This document shows, piece after piece, positions 39,474 to 47,756 of a DNA stretch of 64,000 bases. The stretch lies in assembly GCF_011064615.1 (NCBI RefSeq), contig NZ_JAALJH010000007.1, forward strand, positions 62,001 to 126,000. The letters run 5' to 3'. Within the stretch, counting starts at the first letter, position 1; each line of letters opens with the position of its first letter. The notes beneath the pieces were generated by a model, which saw only the letters and a list, made by a program, of their open reading frames with translations, had not been told where the DNA came from and did not search any database. The position numbers and the translations under genes are program-made. This DNA is from Aquisphaera insulae (GTDB taxonomy: Bacteria; Planctomycetota; Planctomycetia; Isosphaerales; Isosphaeraceae).

Positions 39474-40430
39474 ATGAGACGACGAATCCCGCGCTGTGAT
39501 CGGTTCCGGCTCCCCACCTGGCTCTGCTTCCCATTCCGGGGTCGGGCTCGCCTGGCCCTGGGAGTTGCCCTGTGCCTGGCTCAAGGGGCAGGGGTGATTC
39601 CCGGCGGAGCGGCTCTCGCCGCGAGCAAGAAGTCGGCGTCCACCGTACTGACCGGCCCCGTGGTGCTTGACGCGGATGGCCGTCCGCTCCGGCTCCCGGC
39701 CCGCGTGAGCTCGGCGGCGGTGGCGCTCCAGTCGAACCGGACGCCGTCCTATCTGGCCTACCGCGTCTCGAATCCGAAGGCCCTGGATGCATCGATCCCC
39801 ACGGTCGTCACCCATTCCGGAGACAAGACGACCGGGCCGCTGTACTTCAACCCGGCCGTGAAGGCCCAACTCGGCGTGGCGCTCGCGGCCGGCTCTAGCG
39901 TTGCGGTAAACAACGGCAAGAGCACGACCTTGCTCCAGCCCATCCCTCCTGTCTTCGGCCCCGGGGTCTCCAATGGCAAGGTCCTGGCCTGGCTGGCAGC
40001 CCAGACGGCCGCCAGCCGCTCCGCGACCTCTGACGCCTCCGCGACGACGGCGAAGGGCTCGACCACGACGGCGCAGCAGAACCTGCTTGATCCCAACAAG
40101 ATCCTCGATTCGATCACCGGGAACAGCCTGATCAAGGACATCACGAGCCTGGTCTCCAAGGAGTCCAGCGGCGTGGCCAAGTGGAATCAGGAGTCGCTCG
40201 AAGCCCTCAAGGCAGAGCTGCGGCGGGCGACGCTCAAGGACGTGTCCGCCCACGCCGCTCTGACATCGGGAACGACCGTGGCCGCCCAGGAGCTGAGCAC
40301 GGCGAGCGGCGGTGCGACCGCTGACGTCCAGCCGGCTCCGGTGCCCGAGCCCGGCTCGATCCTGGTCTTCGGCATGGCCGCCTCCGCCATTGCAATCCGG
40401 GGATGGCGTTGTCGTCGCAGAGCAACCTGA
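39474..40430 (+). CDS. PEP-CTERM sorted secreted protein
   Basis: The 318-residue protein has a long signal peptide (about 1-50, ending near ALAASKK), a Ser/Thr/Ala-rich body and the C-terminal tripartite PEP-CTERM signal: VPEPGS, hydrophobic span ILVFGMAASAIAI, and basic tail RGWRCRRRAT. Such proteins are cut and exported by an exosortase encoded elsewhere, often into extracellular matrix. The body matches no domain I know. Confidence 0.9.
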   Translation: MRRRIPRCDRFRLPTWLCFPFRGRARLALGVALCLAQGAGVIPGGAALAASKKSASTVLTGPVVLDADGRPLRLPARVSSAAVALQSNRTPSYLAYRVSNPKALDASIPTVVTHSGDKTTGPLYFNPAVKAQLGVALAAGSSVAVNNGKSTTLLQPIPPVFGPGVSNGKVLAWLAAQTAASRSATSDASATTAKGSTTTAQQNLLDPNKILDSITGNSLIKDITSLVSKESSGVAKWNQESLEALKAELRRATLKDVSAHAALTSGTTVAAQELSTASGGATADVQPAPVPEPGSILVFGMAASAIAIRGWRCRRRAT

Positions 40431-40763
40431 ATGGCTGGCGATCCGACGGCCGCTCGACGAGACCGCCCGGCCACAAGGGGACAAGCCTCGCCTCGTCTCG
40501 GCGCACATCCTCCTGGCGTCCGGGGCGAGGCGAGGTCATTCCCCAGATTCTCCGCGCTCATCGCTCTCCCTTCATCATCACATCCCTCTTCAGCCCCGGC
40601 CTCCCCGACGACCTCACGGGAATCCCTCAAGACGGGCCGCGAAGTCGGTCGAAACCCGATGAGCCGATTTGGTCGAATTCGACCGTCGGTCGGGCCTCCC
40701 ATCCTGCGTCGTAGCCGCCCGACCCGAGGATCGATCGTCCGGACGCGAACCACGGGGGGCCGC
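40431..40763. other. Intergenic region between PEP-CTERM and TrhA-like genes
   Basis: These 333 bp hold the hairpin at 40486-40535. The frame of the downstream gene is open through it, but without membrane-protein character. No other signal is seen. Confidence 0.5.
40486..40535 (+). terminator. Stem-loop after the PEP-CTERM gene
   Basis: CCTCGCCTCG pairs perfectly with CGAGGCGAGG across 30 nt; TCATTCC follows. It begins 56 nt past the stop codon. Confidence 0.45.
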
Positions 40764-41705
40764 ATGCCGATCCTGCTCCGCGAGCCTCTGAGCTCAGCCA
40801 GTCACGGCATCGGATTTGTGCTGGCGGTCTTCCTGACGTGGACTTTCTGGCGGACTTGCAGCGAGAGGGTCCGGCTCGCGATGGCCGCAGGCAGCACCAA
40901 GGCCGTCGGACTTGAGCGTGGAAAGCTCGCGTCGATGCTGGTCTTCGGGCTCAGCATGATGATCTGCTATGGCTGCAGCAGCCTGTATCATGGGGCGACG
41001 GCGGAGGCGGGAACCCTGGCCAGGCTTCGCAGGCTCGATCACGTGGGGATTTACCTGCTGATCGCCGGGACGTACACACCTGGGGTCTGGTGCCTCATGC
41101 ACGGGCGCTGGCGGAGCCGGACGCTCCAGGTCGTCTGGACGCTAGCCTTGTGTTGTTCGGCCAGGATCTGGATGGGTGGAGTGCTCGCCCGGTGGGCGTC
41201 AACCATGATCTATCTGGGGATGGGCTGGGGCGTCCTCCTTTGCTATGGCGAACTGGCGAGGAGCTTGGGGCATCGCGCCCTGCGACTCCTCCCGATCGGC
41301 GGGGCCTTCTACAGCGTCGGGGCGGTTATCAACCTGACGGGTTGGCCGGCCCCGTTTCCCGGCGTCTTCGGGGCCCACGAGGTCTTCCACCTTTTCGTGA
41401 TCGCGGGCACGGCCTCCCACGCCTGGTTCATGATCCGAGTGGCCATCCCCGCGGCGGAACCGGTCGCGAGATCCATCCCACCGGTCGCCGGTGCTCGGCT
41501 GGGTTGGCGGCTGGCTAGACTGGGCGGCCAGGTCTCGCTCGATGTGGGGGAGACGTTACCGCGAGGGCCATCCCTGGATCGCCGCGGGAGCGGATCTCGC
41601 GCCGTCTCCGAGCCGGATGCTCGCGAGGCGTCAATCCGCGGCCCGGAGATCCCCATCCAGGTCGCGCCCTCGACGCCCGGAGAGCACCTGGGAGCGAGCC
41701 GTTGA
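40764..41705 (+). CDS. TrhA/hemolysin III (PAQR)-family membrane protein
   Basis: The 313-residue protein has seven hydrophobic segments and the family motifs: SSASHGIGFVLAV, CSSLYHG (S-x-x-YH), LDHVGIYLLIAGTYTP and HEVFHLFVIAGTASHAW. These His/Asp residues bind a metal in PAQR proteins. Bacterial members affect membrane-lipid homeostasis; the hemolysin name is historical. An extra 70-residue hydrophilic C-terminal tail (from about 240) is unusual. It ends 3 bp before the convergent receiver gene. Confidence 0.85.
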   Translation: MPILLREPLSSASHGIGFVLAVFLTWTFWRTCSERVRLAMAAGSTKAVGLERGKLASMLVFGLSMMICYGCSSLYHGATAEAGTLARLRRLDHVGIYLLIAGTYTPGVWCLMHGRWRSRTLQVVWTLALCCSARIWMGGVLARWASTMIYLGMGWGVLLCYGELARSLGHRALRLLPIGGAFYSVGAVINLTGWPAPFPGVFGAHEVFHLFVIAGTASHAWFMIRVAIPAAEPVARSIPPVAGARLGWRLARLGGQVSLDVGETLPRGPSLDRRGSGSRAVSEPDAREASIRGPEIPIQVAPSTPGEHLGASR

Positions 41706-41708
41706 ACC

Positions 41709-42110
41709 TCAGCGGCGAATCGCCTCGCGAATCCGTTGAGCGGTCTCGGACTGACTGAGATCGGACTTGCCGAATCCCGGCACCGCGCCCGCCTCTCGGG
41801 CCTCTTGCTGGGCCGCGGGCAGATTGCTGACCAGCATGACCGGCGGTGCGGACACGGCCGAGTTCGGGTCCTGCTTGATGGCCCGGATCAGGTCGACTCC
41901 CGACGAGCCGTCCCCATCGAGGATTCGATTGACGAGCACGAGCTGGAATGGTCCCGACGCGAGCAGGCGGCGGGCGTCCTCCAGGTCGTCGGCCGCCTCC
42001 ACGCGCGCACCGAGCTGCCTTGTGAGGAAGTCGGCGATCATACCGCCGTCGAAGCCGCACTGGCCGATGCTGAGGATTCGCGGGGATTCCGTCTGGTTGT
42101 CGTGTTCCAT
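41709..42110 (-). CDS. Stand-alone receiver protein with Asn at the phosphorylation site
   Basis: The 133-residue protein has a receiver fold (RILSIGQCGFDGGMIADFLT, FQLVLVNRILDGDGSSGVDL, PPVMLVSNLPAAQQEAREAG, FGKSDL) with the invariant Lys. The acceptor Asp is replaced by Asn (N61 in LVLVNRILD), and the acidic pair after the first strand is not obvious. It should not be phosphorylated in the usual way. No output domain and no kinase neighbour. Confidence 0.8.
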   Translation of the reverse strand: MEHDNQTESPRILSIGQCGFDGGMIADFLTRQLGARVEAADDLEDARRLLASGPFQLVLVNRILDGDGSSGVDLIRAIKQDPNSAVSAPPVMLVSNLPAAQQEAREAGAVPGFGKSDLSQSETAQRIREAIRR

Positions 42111-42502
42111 GGCGCTGCCCTGAGGGATCGGTGGTCGCTCGGATCTGAGAGGAGCACGTCGAATCGCTCCCCGCGTCCCTCCATTCTAGTGATGATGTCC
42201 AGTTACCTCACTCCCCTGGGTGCAAATCCGGACCCAAGCGATTGGCGATCAAACGCCATGCGGCAACTCGCGTGAACGCAAAGCCTTGGCTGTCAAGTGA
42301 ATTTTTGGAAGTTTTAATTGACTGCCGTGTAACGTCTTGTGGCGAGTCTATGGCTTCTCTTGGCGAATTGCATGAACGAAAAATCGCAGACATGGCGCAC
42401 TCTCTCTATAGAGGCGTGACGAGGATCGCCTGGAGGTGGAGCGGGTCTTTCGTTGAGCCCGAATCCCGTATAGGGGATACGCCGAGAGAGGGACAGGTAA
42501 CC
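42111..42502. other. Intergenic boundary region with lower GC
   Basis: These 392 bp between the last chromosomal-type gene and the phage-type block are AT-richer (for example around 42295-42325) than either side. A 10-bp palindrome CTCTATAGAG lies near 42405-42416. I see no tRNA and no direct repeat that could be checked as an attachment site, because the far end of the element is outside the window. Confidence 0.45.
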
Positions 42503-42826
42503 ATGTCAAGGCGGAGCGCGAGAGAGGAAGATGACCTGCGGTTGATCCCGCTGTTCCCCATCGGTCCGCTCACCCCGACGTCCCAATGTCCCCACCACGG
42601 GCCGATTCGCAGGGGGTCGTCGTTCTGTTGCATGGTCTGTTCCCAATCCGGGCTCGACGACCACCCAAACCTGAGTCGCGACGCCAGGACGGATCCTCGT
42701 CCTGAGCCGAAGCGGGCCGCCGCGGAGCCGTCGCGGAAGTGTGCCTCGCGAGAGACTCGCAGGGAGCGGAGGCTCCGGCTCCGCGTGGGGTCCGGGCCCG
42801 CCTCTGCGGGCCCGCCCCGGTCCTGA
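42503..42826 (+). CDS. Small cysteine-rich protein
   Basis: The 107-residue protein has CPHHGPIRRGSSFCCMVCSQ, a pattern of Cys and His (C-x2-H ... CC-x2-C) that looks zinc-binding, followed by GLDDHP and a basic C-terminal tail. I think proteins of this kind recur in Isosphaeraceae, from the pattern alone. The ATG at 42503 follows GAGAGGGAC. The gene lies at the edge of the phage block and may belong to it or flank it. Confidence 0.55.
   Translation: MSRRSAREEDDLRLIPLFPIGPLTPTSQCPHHGPIRRGSSFCCMVCSQSGLDDHPNLSRDARTDPRPEPKRAAAEPSRKCASRETRRERRLRLRVGSGPASAGPPRS
42793..42814 (+). repeat. GC hairpin, first copy of a twin motif
   Basis: CGGGCCCGC-ctct-GCGGGCCCG is a perfect 9-bp stem with a 4-nt loop, followed by CCCC, inside the end of the small cysteine-rich gene. 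A near-identical hairpin follows the major capsid gene at 51477. Confidence 0.5.
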
Positions 42827-42935
42827 GTCGCACGGTCCCCCCCGCCCGGGTGATCCGCCGCCGTCCCGCCCGATCGTCCCCGGCGGCGCGGCTCACGTGA
42901 GCCTCTTTGATCAGAAATTTATAAGTGAGTTGATC

Positions 42936-43412
42936 ATGATTCAGAAAATACGAAGTCTCCTGCTGGCGGAGCGGAAGACGCTGCTCCTGGTCGCGGTCAC
43001 CTCGGTGGCGTCCGTCGGCCTGACGGGCGGAGCGATCCCCGCGGCGTTGCGATGGTGGCGAGGCGATTCCGCGGCGGCTCCGGCCCTCGATCCTCGCTTC
43101 GTTGCCATCGGCCGCTCGTACGTGCCGGAGCTGGGCGAGGCGTACTCCGCCGCCTGGGAAGACGGGGCGAAGGCCCTCGAGGCCGGCCAGGGCATCGGCG
43201 AGGCTCTGAAGGTCGTCGGCCGGTCGTGGGAGCAAGGACGGGCGAAGCTGTTCGACCGGCTGGTGACGCCCGAACTCTCCAAGGTGATCCCGGACGGGAA
43301 GGCGGAATCCGAGATCGAGGATGGCGACAAGGAGGCGATGGTCCGGGCCTGGCGAGGCCTGGCCGGCGGCATGAAGCCCCGCGGTCGGTTGAGCTGGCCA
43401 TTCGGCCGTTGA
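42936..43412 (+). CDS. Single-span membrane protein of the phage module
   Basis: The 158-residue protein has a basic N-terminus (MIQKIRSLLLAERKT), one span (LLLVAVTSVASVGLTGGAIP) and a helical outer part (ALDPRFVAIGRSYVPELGEA, SWEQGRAKLFDRLVTPELSK). A GTG at 42897 gives 13 more residues. It precedes the peptidase gene and could be a lysis or host-interaction protein, but no family is recognised. Confidence 0.65.
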   Translation: MIQKIRSLLLAERKTLLLVAVTSVASVGLTGGAIPAALRWWRGDSAAAPALDPRFVAIGRSYVPELGEAYSAAWEDGAKALEAGQGIGEALKVVGRSWEQGRAKLFDRLVTPELSKVIPDGKAESEIEDGDKEAMVRAWRGLAGGMKPRGRLSWPFGR

Positions 43413-43511
43413 GGACCTGGGGGCCGCCGCGAGGGGCACGGAGGCGGCGGTACAGCGAAAAATCAAGACAAGAGAATACGACGATTCGATCAACACGGAG
43501 AATCACCCGAG

Positions 43512-44408
43512 ATGGGCGCGACGATCCCCCCGCAAATCGTGACCGGCTGGCTGGGCATCGACGCCGCGCAGAAGGCCTGCGCCGGCCAGTTTCCGGCCCT
43601 CTCGACGGCCGCCCCGCACCTCCTTCGCGACACGCCGACCGCCCCGATCCTGCTGTACAAGGCCTGGCGTGAGGTGCTCGGCAAGGATCCGGATTATCCG
43701 GCCCAGCAGATCGGCGACTGCGTCTCATTCGGCCACGGCCACGCCAACGATCTGCTGCAATGCATCGAGATCGGCCTGGGCGAGGCGTCCGAGTACCGGG
43801 AGACGGACACGGAGTTCATCTATGGGACGTCGCGTGAGGCCGCCGGCATCCTCGGCCGCGGGGACGGCTCTTACGGGGCGGCCGCCATCAAGGCGATGAC
43901 GACAATCGGCGTCGTCAGCCGCGAGCTGCTTGGCCCCGACGGCGCCTACAGCGGCGGTCGGGCTCGGGCCTGGGGTCGCACCGGTGTGCCGCGGGCCATC
44001 AAGGAGAAGGCCGGCCCGTACAAGCTGGGGTCTGCCGCGCTGGTCTCGACCTGGGATGAGCTGGTCGCGGCGCTTGGCAACGGCTATCCCGTGACCATCT
44101 GCTCCAACCAGGGCTTCTCGCTGCACCGAGATAAGGATGGGTTCTGCTCGGCACAGGGAATCTGGGGCCACTGCATGCTGATCGCGGGGGTCCGGTTCGA
44201 CCGCCCTGGCGCGTGCATCCTCCAGAGTTGGGGCCCCGAGACTCCGGACGGGCCTCGATCCCTCGATCAGCCATCGTTCTCCTTCTGGGCGGATCGCCGA
44301 GCGGTCGAGCGGATCCTCGCCGCCGGGGATTCCTGGGCACTCTCAAGGGCCGCTGCATTCGTGAGCCGGCCGCTCCCGGAACAGTGGGGATATCACGCGG
44401 CGGCATGA
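43512..44408 (+). CDS. Papain-like (C1-type) cysteine peptidase of the phage module
   Basis: The 298-residue protein shows a papain-like order of catalytic motifs: QQIGDCVSFG (Q66, C70), IWGHCMLIAG (H220) and LQSWGPE, which lines up with NSWG of papain but has Gln (Q238) for the catalytic Asn. There is no signal peptide. Next to small membrane proteins it could be a lysis enzyme cutting peptide stems, or a virion-maturation protease. The family is clear by motifs; the role is inference. Confidence 0.75.
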   Translation: MGATIPPQIVTGWLGIDAAQKACAGQFPALSTAAPHLLRDTPTAPILLYKAWREVLGKDPDYPAQQIGDCVSFGHGHANDLLQCIEIGLGEASEYRETDTEFIYGTSREAAGILGRGDGSYGAAAIKAMTTIGVVSRELLGPDGAYSGGRARAWGRTGVPRAIKEKAGPYKLGSAALVSTWDELVAALGNGYPVTICSNQGFSLHRDKDGFCSAQGIWGHCMLIAGVRFDRPGACILQSWGPETPDGPRSLDQPSFSFWADRRAVERILAAGDSWALSRAAAFVSRPLPEQWGYHAAA

Positions 44409-44412
44409 GCCG

Positions 44413-44673
44413 ATGAGAAGACCGTCGATCAAGGCGAACTCCCCTCGCGAGGGCCGCCGCGCGGGACCGGCCGACGAAGGCCGAGGATGGCCCGCGCGGC
44501 GTGCCTCACGCGATGCGGGGGCGCCCGACAGTATCCGCCATGCCGCCCCGCGGCGGCCACGACGTGGCCCGCGAGATCTCACCGTCGACGAATGGGCCTG
44601 GCTGGCCCTCCTGTCGGCCATGGGGCTGTTCCTGCTCCTCTGCGAGAGCCTCTGGACCGTTATCCCCCTCTGA
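44413..44673 (+). CDS. Small membrane protein with basic N-terminus
   Basis: The 86-residue protein has an Arg/Pro-rich N-terminal 50 residues and one C-terminal span (WAWLALLSAMGLFLLLCESL). It starts 4 bp after the peptidase stop. Holin-like or pinholin-like by size and position only. Confidence 0.6.
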   Translation: MRRPSIKANSPREGRRAGPADEGRGWPARRASRDAGAPDSIRHAAPRRPRRGPRDLTVDEWAWLALLSAMGLFLLLCESLWTVIPL

Positions 44674-44708
44674 ACCATCCAATCCATCACCACCGAGGTC
44701 CGATCACG

Positions 44709-44933
44709 ATGAAAAGCGTCGCGGTTCTACTCAGTCTGGTCAATGGTTACAAGACCTACTCCTCGGTCATCCTGGCCGTCGTCTCCGGGCTGGGGATGAT
44801 CCTCTCGAAGAACTACAGCGAGGGCGCCGCCCAGATCTTCCAGGCGCTCCTGGTCGTCTTCAGCGGCACCACCGTCGTCAGCATGCGTCACGCTGTCTCC
44901 AAGGCCGAGGCTCAAACGCCCTCGGCGTCCTGA
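44709..44933 (+). CDS. Small holin-like membrane protein
   Basis: The 74-residue protein has two hydrophobic stretches (SSVILAVVSGLGMILSK and IFQALLVVFSGTTVVS) and a short charged tail (RHAVSKAEAQTPSAS). This is the size and shape of a class II phage holin. Position beside a peptidase supports lysis. Confidence 0.65.
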   Translation: MKSVAVLLSLVNGYKTYSSVILAVVSGLGMILSKNYSEGAAQIFQALLVVFSGTTVVSMRHAVSKAEAQTPSAS

Positions 44934-44943
44934 AGGGGCCGGG

Positions 44944-44978
44944 GCGGCGTCGGCAGATCGGGGACCTGCCGACGCCGC
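44944..44978 (+). terminator. Strong stem-loop after the holin-like gene
   Basis: GCGGCGTCGGCAG-(9 nt)-CTGCCGACGCCGC is a perfect 13-bp stem starting 10 nt past the stop. TTCG follows; no T-tract. Confidence 0.55.
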
Positions 44979-45020
44979 TTCGACGCAAGACCGCGCCCCC
45001 AGGATCAAGGAACCGCGGGC

Positions 45021-45398
45021 ATGAGTTCTCTACCCGAAATCACCGTCAGGTCTGCCACCCTTGTGGGTGGCCTCATGGCGACCGGCGTCGCCGTGATCGC
45101 CGAAGCTACCTCGACCGATCCGTCCGTGAACACGGGCTCGTTCCTGCTCGGAGGAGCCGGGCTCATCGCGGCCATCTCGGCCTTCTCGAAGGACTACTGG
45201 ACCGACCGTCAGAAGCAGCGAGACCACGAAGTCTGTGTGCTCCGCCTCAAGCTGCGGACCGGCCGATCCCATGTCGCCCTCAATGATCTGTACCACTGGG
45301 CCAAGGCTGCCCACGACGCCGTGCCCACGCTACCCGCGGTCCCGGAATTCCGCGCGGATGAGGGCAGTAACTCCCAGACGGAGATCGCCAATGCTTGA
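45021..45398 (+). CDS. Small two-span membrane protein, holin-like
   Basis: The 125-residue protein has two hydrophobic segments (ATLVGGLMATGVAVIAEA and GSFLLGGAGLIAAISAFS) and a hydrophilic C-terminus (DRQKQRDHEVCVLRLKLRTG). No named family. It overlaps the next gene by 8 bp, so the two are translationally coupled. Confidence 0.6.
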   Translation: MSSLPEITVRSATLVGGLMATGVAVIAEATSTDPSVNTGSFLLGGAGLIAAISAFSKDYWTDRQKQRDHEVCVLRLKLRTGRSHVALNDLYHWAKAAHDAVPTLPAVPEFRADEGSNSQTEIANA

Positions 45399-45636
45399 TT
45401 TCTGCAGGTGGTGGAGCGGCCGCAAGACGCAGATCGCGGCGGTATTCGTGCTCGCCACGGTCCTGGTCTGGACGATCTTCTCGCTGGCCAGGTCGGAGAT
45501 GAAGTACCGCGAGGTCGTCCGCGAGGTCCGCGAGGGGTTCCGCCGAGAGGCGGCCATTCGGGACGCGACCCTGAGGGCGCTCCGGGCCGTGCCGCCTCAG
45601 GTCGCCGCCCAGTCCCGGAAGCCGGCGGCTCCGTGA
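45391..45636 (+). CDS. Small single-span protein with coiled coil (spanin-like)
   Basis: The 81-residue protein has a basic N-terminus, one span (IAAVFVLATVLVWTIFSLA) and a charged helix (MKYREVVREVREGFRREAAI). This layout resembles inner-membrane spanins (Rz), but the outer partner was not seen. The stop overlaps the next ATG by one base. Confidence 0.55.
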   Translation: MLDFCRWWSGRKTQIAAVFVLATVLVWTIFSLARSEMKYREVVREVREGFRREAAIRDATLRALRAVPPQVAAQSRKPAAP

Positions 45637-46088
45637 TGGCCTGCCGAGACACACGAGTTGGGAGCCCGATCGTGCCCGTTCGAGCCCACAGTCGCAACCC
45701 TGAGGACATCTCGTCGCCCCTGCCTGATCGGGATGGCGAGCCTCCCGTCGCCCCGGAGCCCCTGCCCACGGGACGCGGGACCGTCGGGCTGACCAAGTTG
45801 CTCCACGACTCCCTCGACCTTCCCAGCCCCGACGATCCGACGGTGTCGGGCCGCCAGAAAGTGATCCGACAGGTCCTGAATCTGGCCGGCCGTGGCGACC
45901 TGAAGACCATCCAGGAAATCTGGACTCGCCTCGAAGGTAAACCCGGCCCGGCCTTCGAGCCCTCCGAGGAGGAGCCCGGGCCGCTGACCGAGGACATGGC
46001 TCGGAGATATCTGGAACTCGCCCTCGACGGCACTGACGACGAGGCCCAGGAAGGCGACGAAGATGCCGGCACCCACGACGAGGACTAG
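45636..46088 (+). CDS. Probable terminase small subunit
   Basis: The 150-residue protein overlaps the start of the terminase large subunit by 26 bp. Its middle is helical (SGRQKVIRQVLNLAGRGDLK, TIQEIWTRLEGKPGPA) and the ends are acidic and disordered. The helix pair and the LEGKPG element occur in phage small terminase-like proteins; position is the main evidence. Confidence 0.6.
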   Translation: MACRDTRVGSPIVPVRAHSRNPEDISSPLPDRDGEPPVAPEPLPTGRGTVGLTKLLHDSLDLPSPDDPTVSGRQKVIRQVLNLAGRGDLKTIQEIWTRLEGKPGPAFEPSEEEPGPLTEDMARRYLELALDGTDDEAQEGDEDAGTHDED

Positions 46089-47667
46089 CGGGAAGATAAA
46101 CGGAGTACCGTGGCTCGATGCCGTCCGCAACCGTCGCCCGGAGACGATCAAGGAGCTGGCCGGATGGGTCTACCGCTTCCTGGGTGTTCGCATCCCCTCC
46201 CGATCGGTCTGCTCCGGTCACCATGCCCCGCTGGACATCTTCGCCCATCAGGTGCTGGAGCGTCCCTCGCTGGCCCTCTGGCACGGTCCCCGCGGCAGCG
46301 GCAAGTCGTTCCTCTCGGCGATCGACACGCATCTGTCCAGTCGGTTCCACCCGCGGCATGAGACGAGGATCCTGGGAGGGTCGAAGGCCCAGTCCGAGCA
46401 GATCTACCGGGCCATCGCCGAGGTGGTCCTGCACGGCCAGGGGGATTCCGGCAGCGATCGGGAGGTGATCCGGAAGTTGCTCAAGACGGAGGCCGACTAC
46501 GTCAACGGTTCCCGGGTCTCGATCCTGGCGGCCAGCCCGACGAGCGTCCGTGGTCCCCACGTCGCGAGCCTGAAGCTGGACGAGGTGGACGAGATCGTCC
46601 CGGACATTCGCGAGTCGGCCCTGGGCATGGCGATGGAGATCCGCGGCGTCCGCGCCAGCGTGCTGATGACGTCCACCTGGCACCGCTTGGACGGGCCCAT
46701 GGCCGCCCTCATCGATCGCGGCCGAGGCGGCGAGTTCCCCGTGTTCACATGGTGTGTCTTCGAAGTCCTCGAGCGTTGTCCCCCGGAGCGGAGCGGCGTG
46801 AACCTGGAGAAGTGCCCGGAATGCCCCCTGGTGGCCTGGTGCCATCAGGACCACGATGGGAGACCGGGATGGCGGCCCAAGGCCAAGCGGAGTCGCGGTC
46901 ATTATGCAATCGACGCCCTGATCCAGAAGGTCAAGGGCCTCTCCGCGAGAGTCTTCGCCAGCGATTACCTGTGCCTGGGACCCAAGGCCGATGGCGTCTG
47001 GTTCACCCAGTACGACCCGGCCTCCAACGTGAGCGAGTCCGCCGAGTACGATCCGGCGCTGCCGGTCCATATCGCGATCGACAGCGGCGTGTTCACCGGC
47101 GCCGTCTTCTTCCAGGTCGCGCCCGCCTCGCGGCGAGGCGAGCGAGGATCGAATAGAGATTATGTTCATGTATTTGGTGATTACCTGGCGGAGGGCCGGA
47201 CCGCCGAGGCCTGCGCCCTGGAGATCCGGGCCATGGCGGACGAGCTCTGCGGAGGTGCCCGCCGGACCGTCTCGACCGACTCCGCGGGGGGGGCCCGCAA
47301 CCCGGTGGGCCCCACGGTCATCGCCGAGTACCAGCGATGCGGTCTGGTTGGTGAGGGGGGGATCCAGTCCTGGCCCAAGTATCCGGGCTGCGTGAATGAG
47401 GGGCTCGGGCTCATCGAGAATCTCGTCCGATCGGCCGACGGGGGCGCTCGGCTGATCCTCCATCCAAGGTGTCGGCGGCTCGACGTCGCGCTCCGCAGCT
47501 ACGCCCGCGCCCGGCGTGGGGGGCAATGGATGGACTATCCGGCCGATCCCCAGCATCCCCATGAGGACCTGATCGATGCCCTCCGTGGCGGACTCAAGCT
47601 GAGCTTGCCGGAGGACCGCGGGCAGGCAAGGGGGCTCGCCCGTGCCCGGGTCGGCCGCGTCTTCTGA
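46063..47667 (+). CDS. Phage terminase large subunit
   Basis: The 534-residue protein has the ATPase Walker A GPRGSGKS (residues 75-82), Walker B LKLDEVDE (D173, E174), and a nuclease-like C-terminal half with HIAIDSGVFTGAVFFQV, VSTDSAGG and HPHEDLIDALRGGL, giving the acidic metal-binding residues. A Cys cluster (EKCPECPLVAWCHQ) lies between. It cuts concatemeric DNA and drives packaging through the portal. Confidence 0.9.
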   Translation: MPAPTTRTSGKINGVPWLDAVRNRRPETIKELAGWVYRFLGVRIPSRSVCSGHHAPLDIFAHQVLERPSLALWHGPRGSGKSFLSAIDTHLSSRFHPRHETRILGGSKAQSEQIYRAIAEVVLHGQGDSGSDREVIRKLLKTEADYVNGSRVSILAASPTSVRGPHVASLKLDEVDEIVPDIRESALGMAMEIRGVRASVLMTSTWHRLDGPMAALIDRGRGGEFPVFTWCVFEVLERCPPERSGVNLEKCPECPLVAWCHQDHDGRPGWRPKAKRSRGHYAIDALIQKVKGLSARVFASDYLCLGPKADGVWFTQYDPASNVSESAEYDPALPVHIAIDSGVFTGAVFFQVAPASRRGERGSNRDYVHVFGDYLAEGRTAEACALEIRAMADELCGGARRTVSTDSAGGARNPVGPTVIAEYQRCGLVGEGGIQSWPKYPGCVNEGLGLIENLVRSADGGARLILHPRCRRLDVALRSYARARRGGQWMDYPADPQHPHEDLIDALRGGLKLSLPEDRGQARGLARARVGRVF

Positions 47668-47756
47668 ACGCAGCTTCTTGCCTTGCCTCTCGTCGCTCTA
47701 CCCATTGTTCGTCGTGGCCATCGTTCGAAAGACACTCAGCCGGACGTAACGACATC

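Noticed and set aside
42215..42240. A T-arm-like string (GGTGCAAATCCGGACC) near the phage boundary
   Set aside because: The arm stems do not pair as in tRNA and no anticodon or acceptor arm fits upstream; not a tRNA or a recognisable tRNA remnant.
42242..42502. N-terminal extension of the small cysteine-rich protein frame
   Set aside because: It runs through the low-GC boundary region with atypical composition; the ATG at 42503 has a plausible ribosome site.
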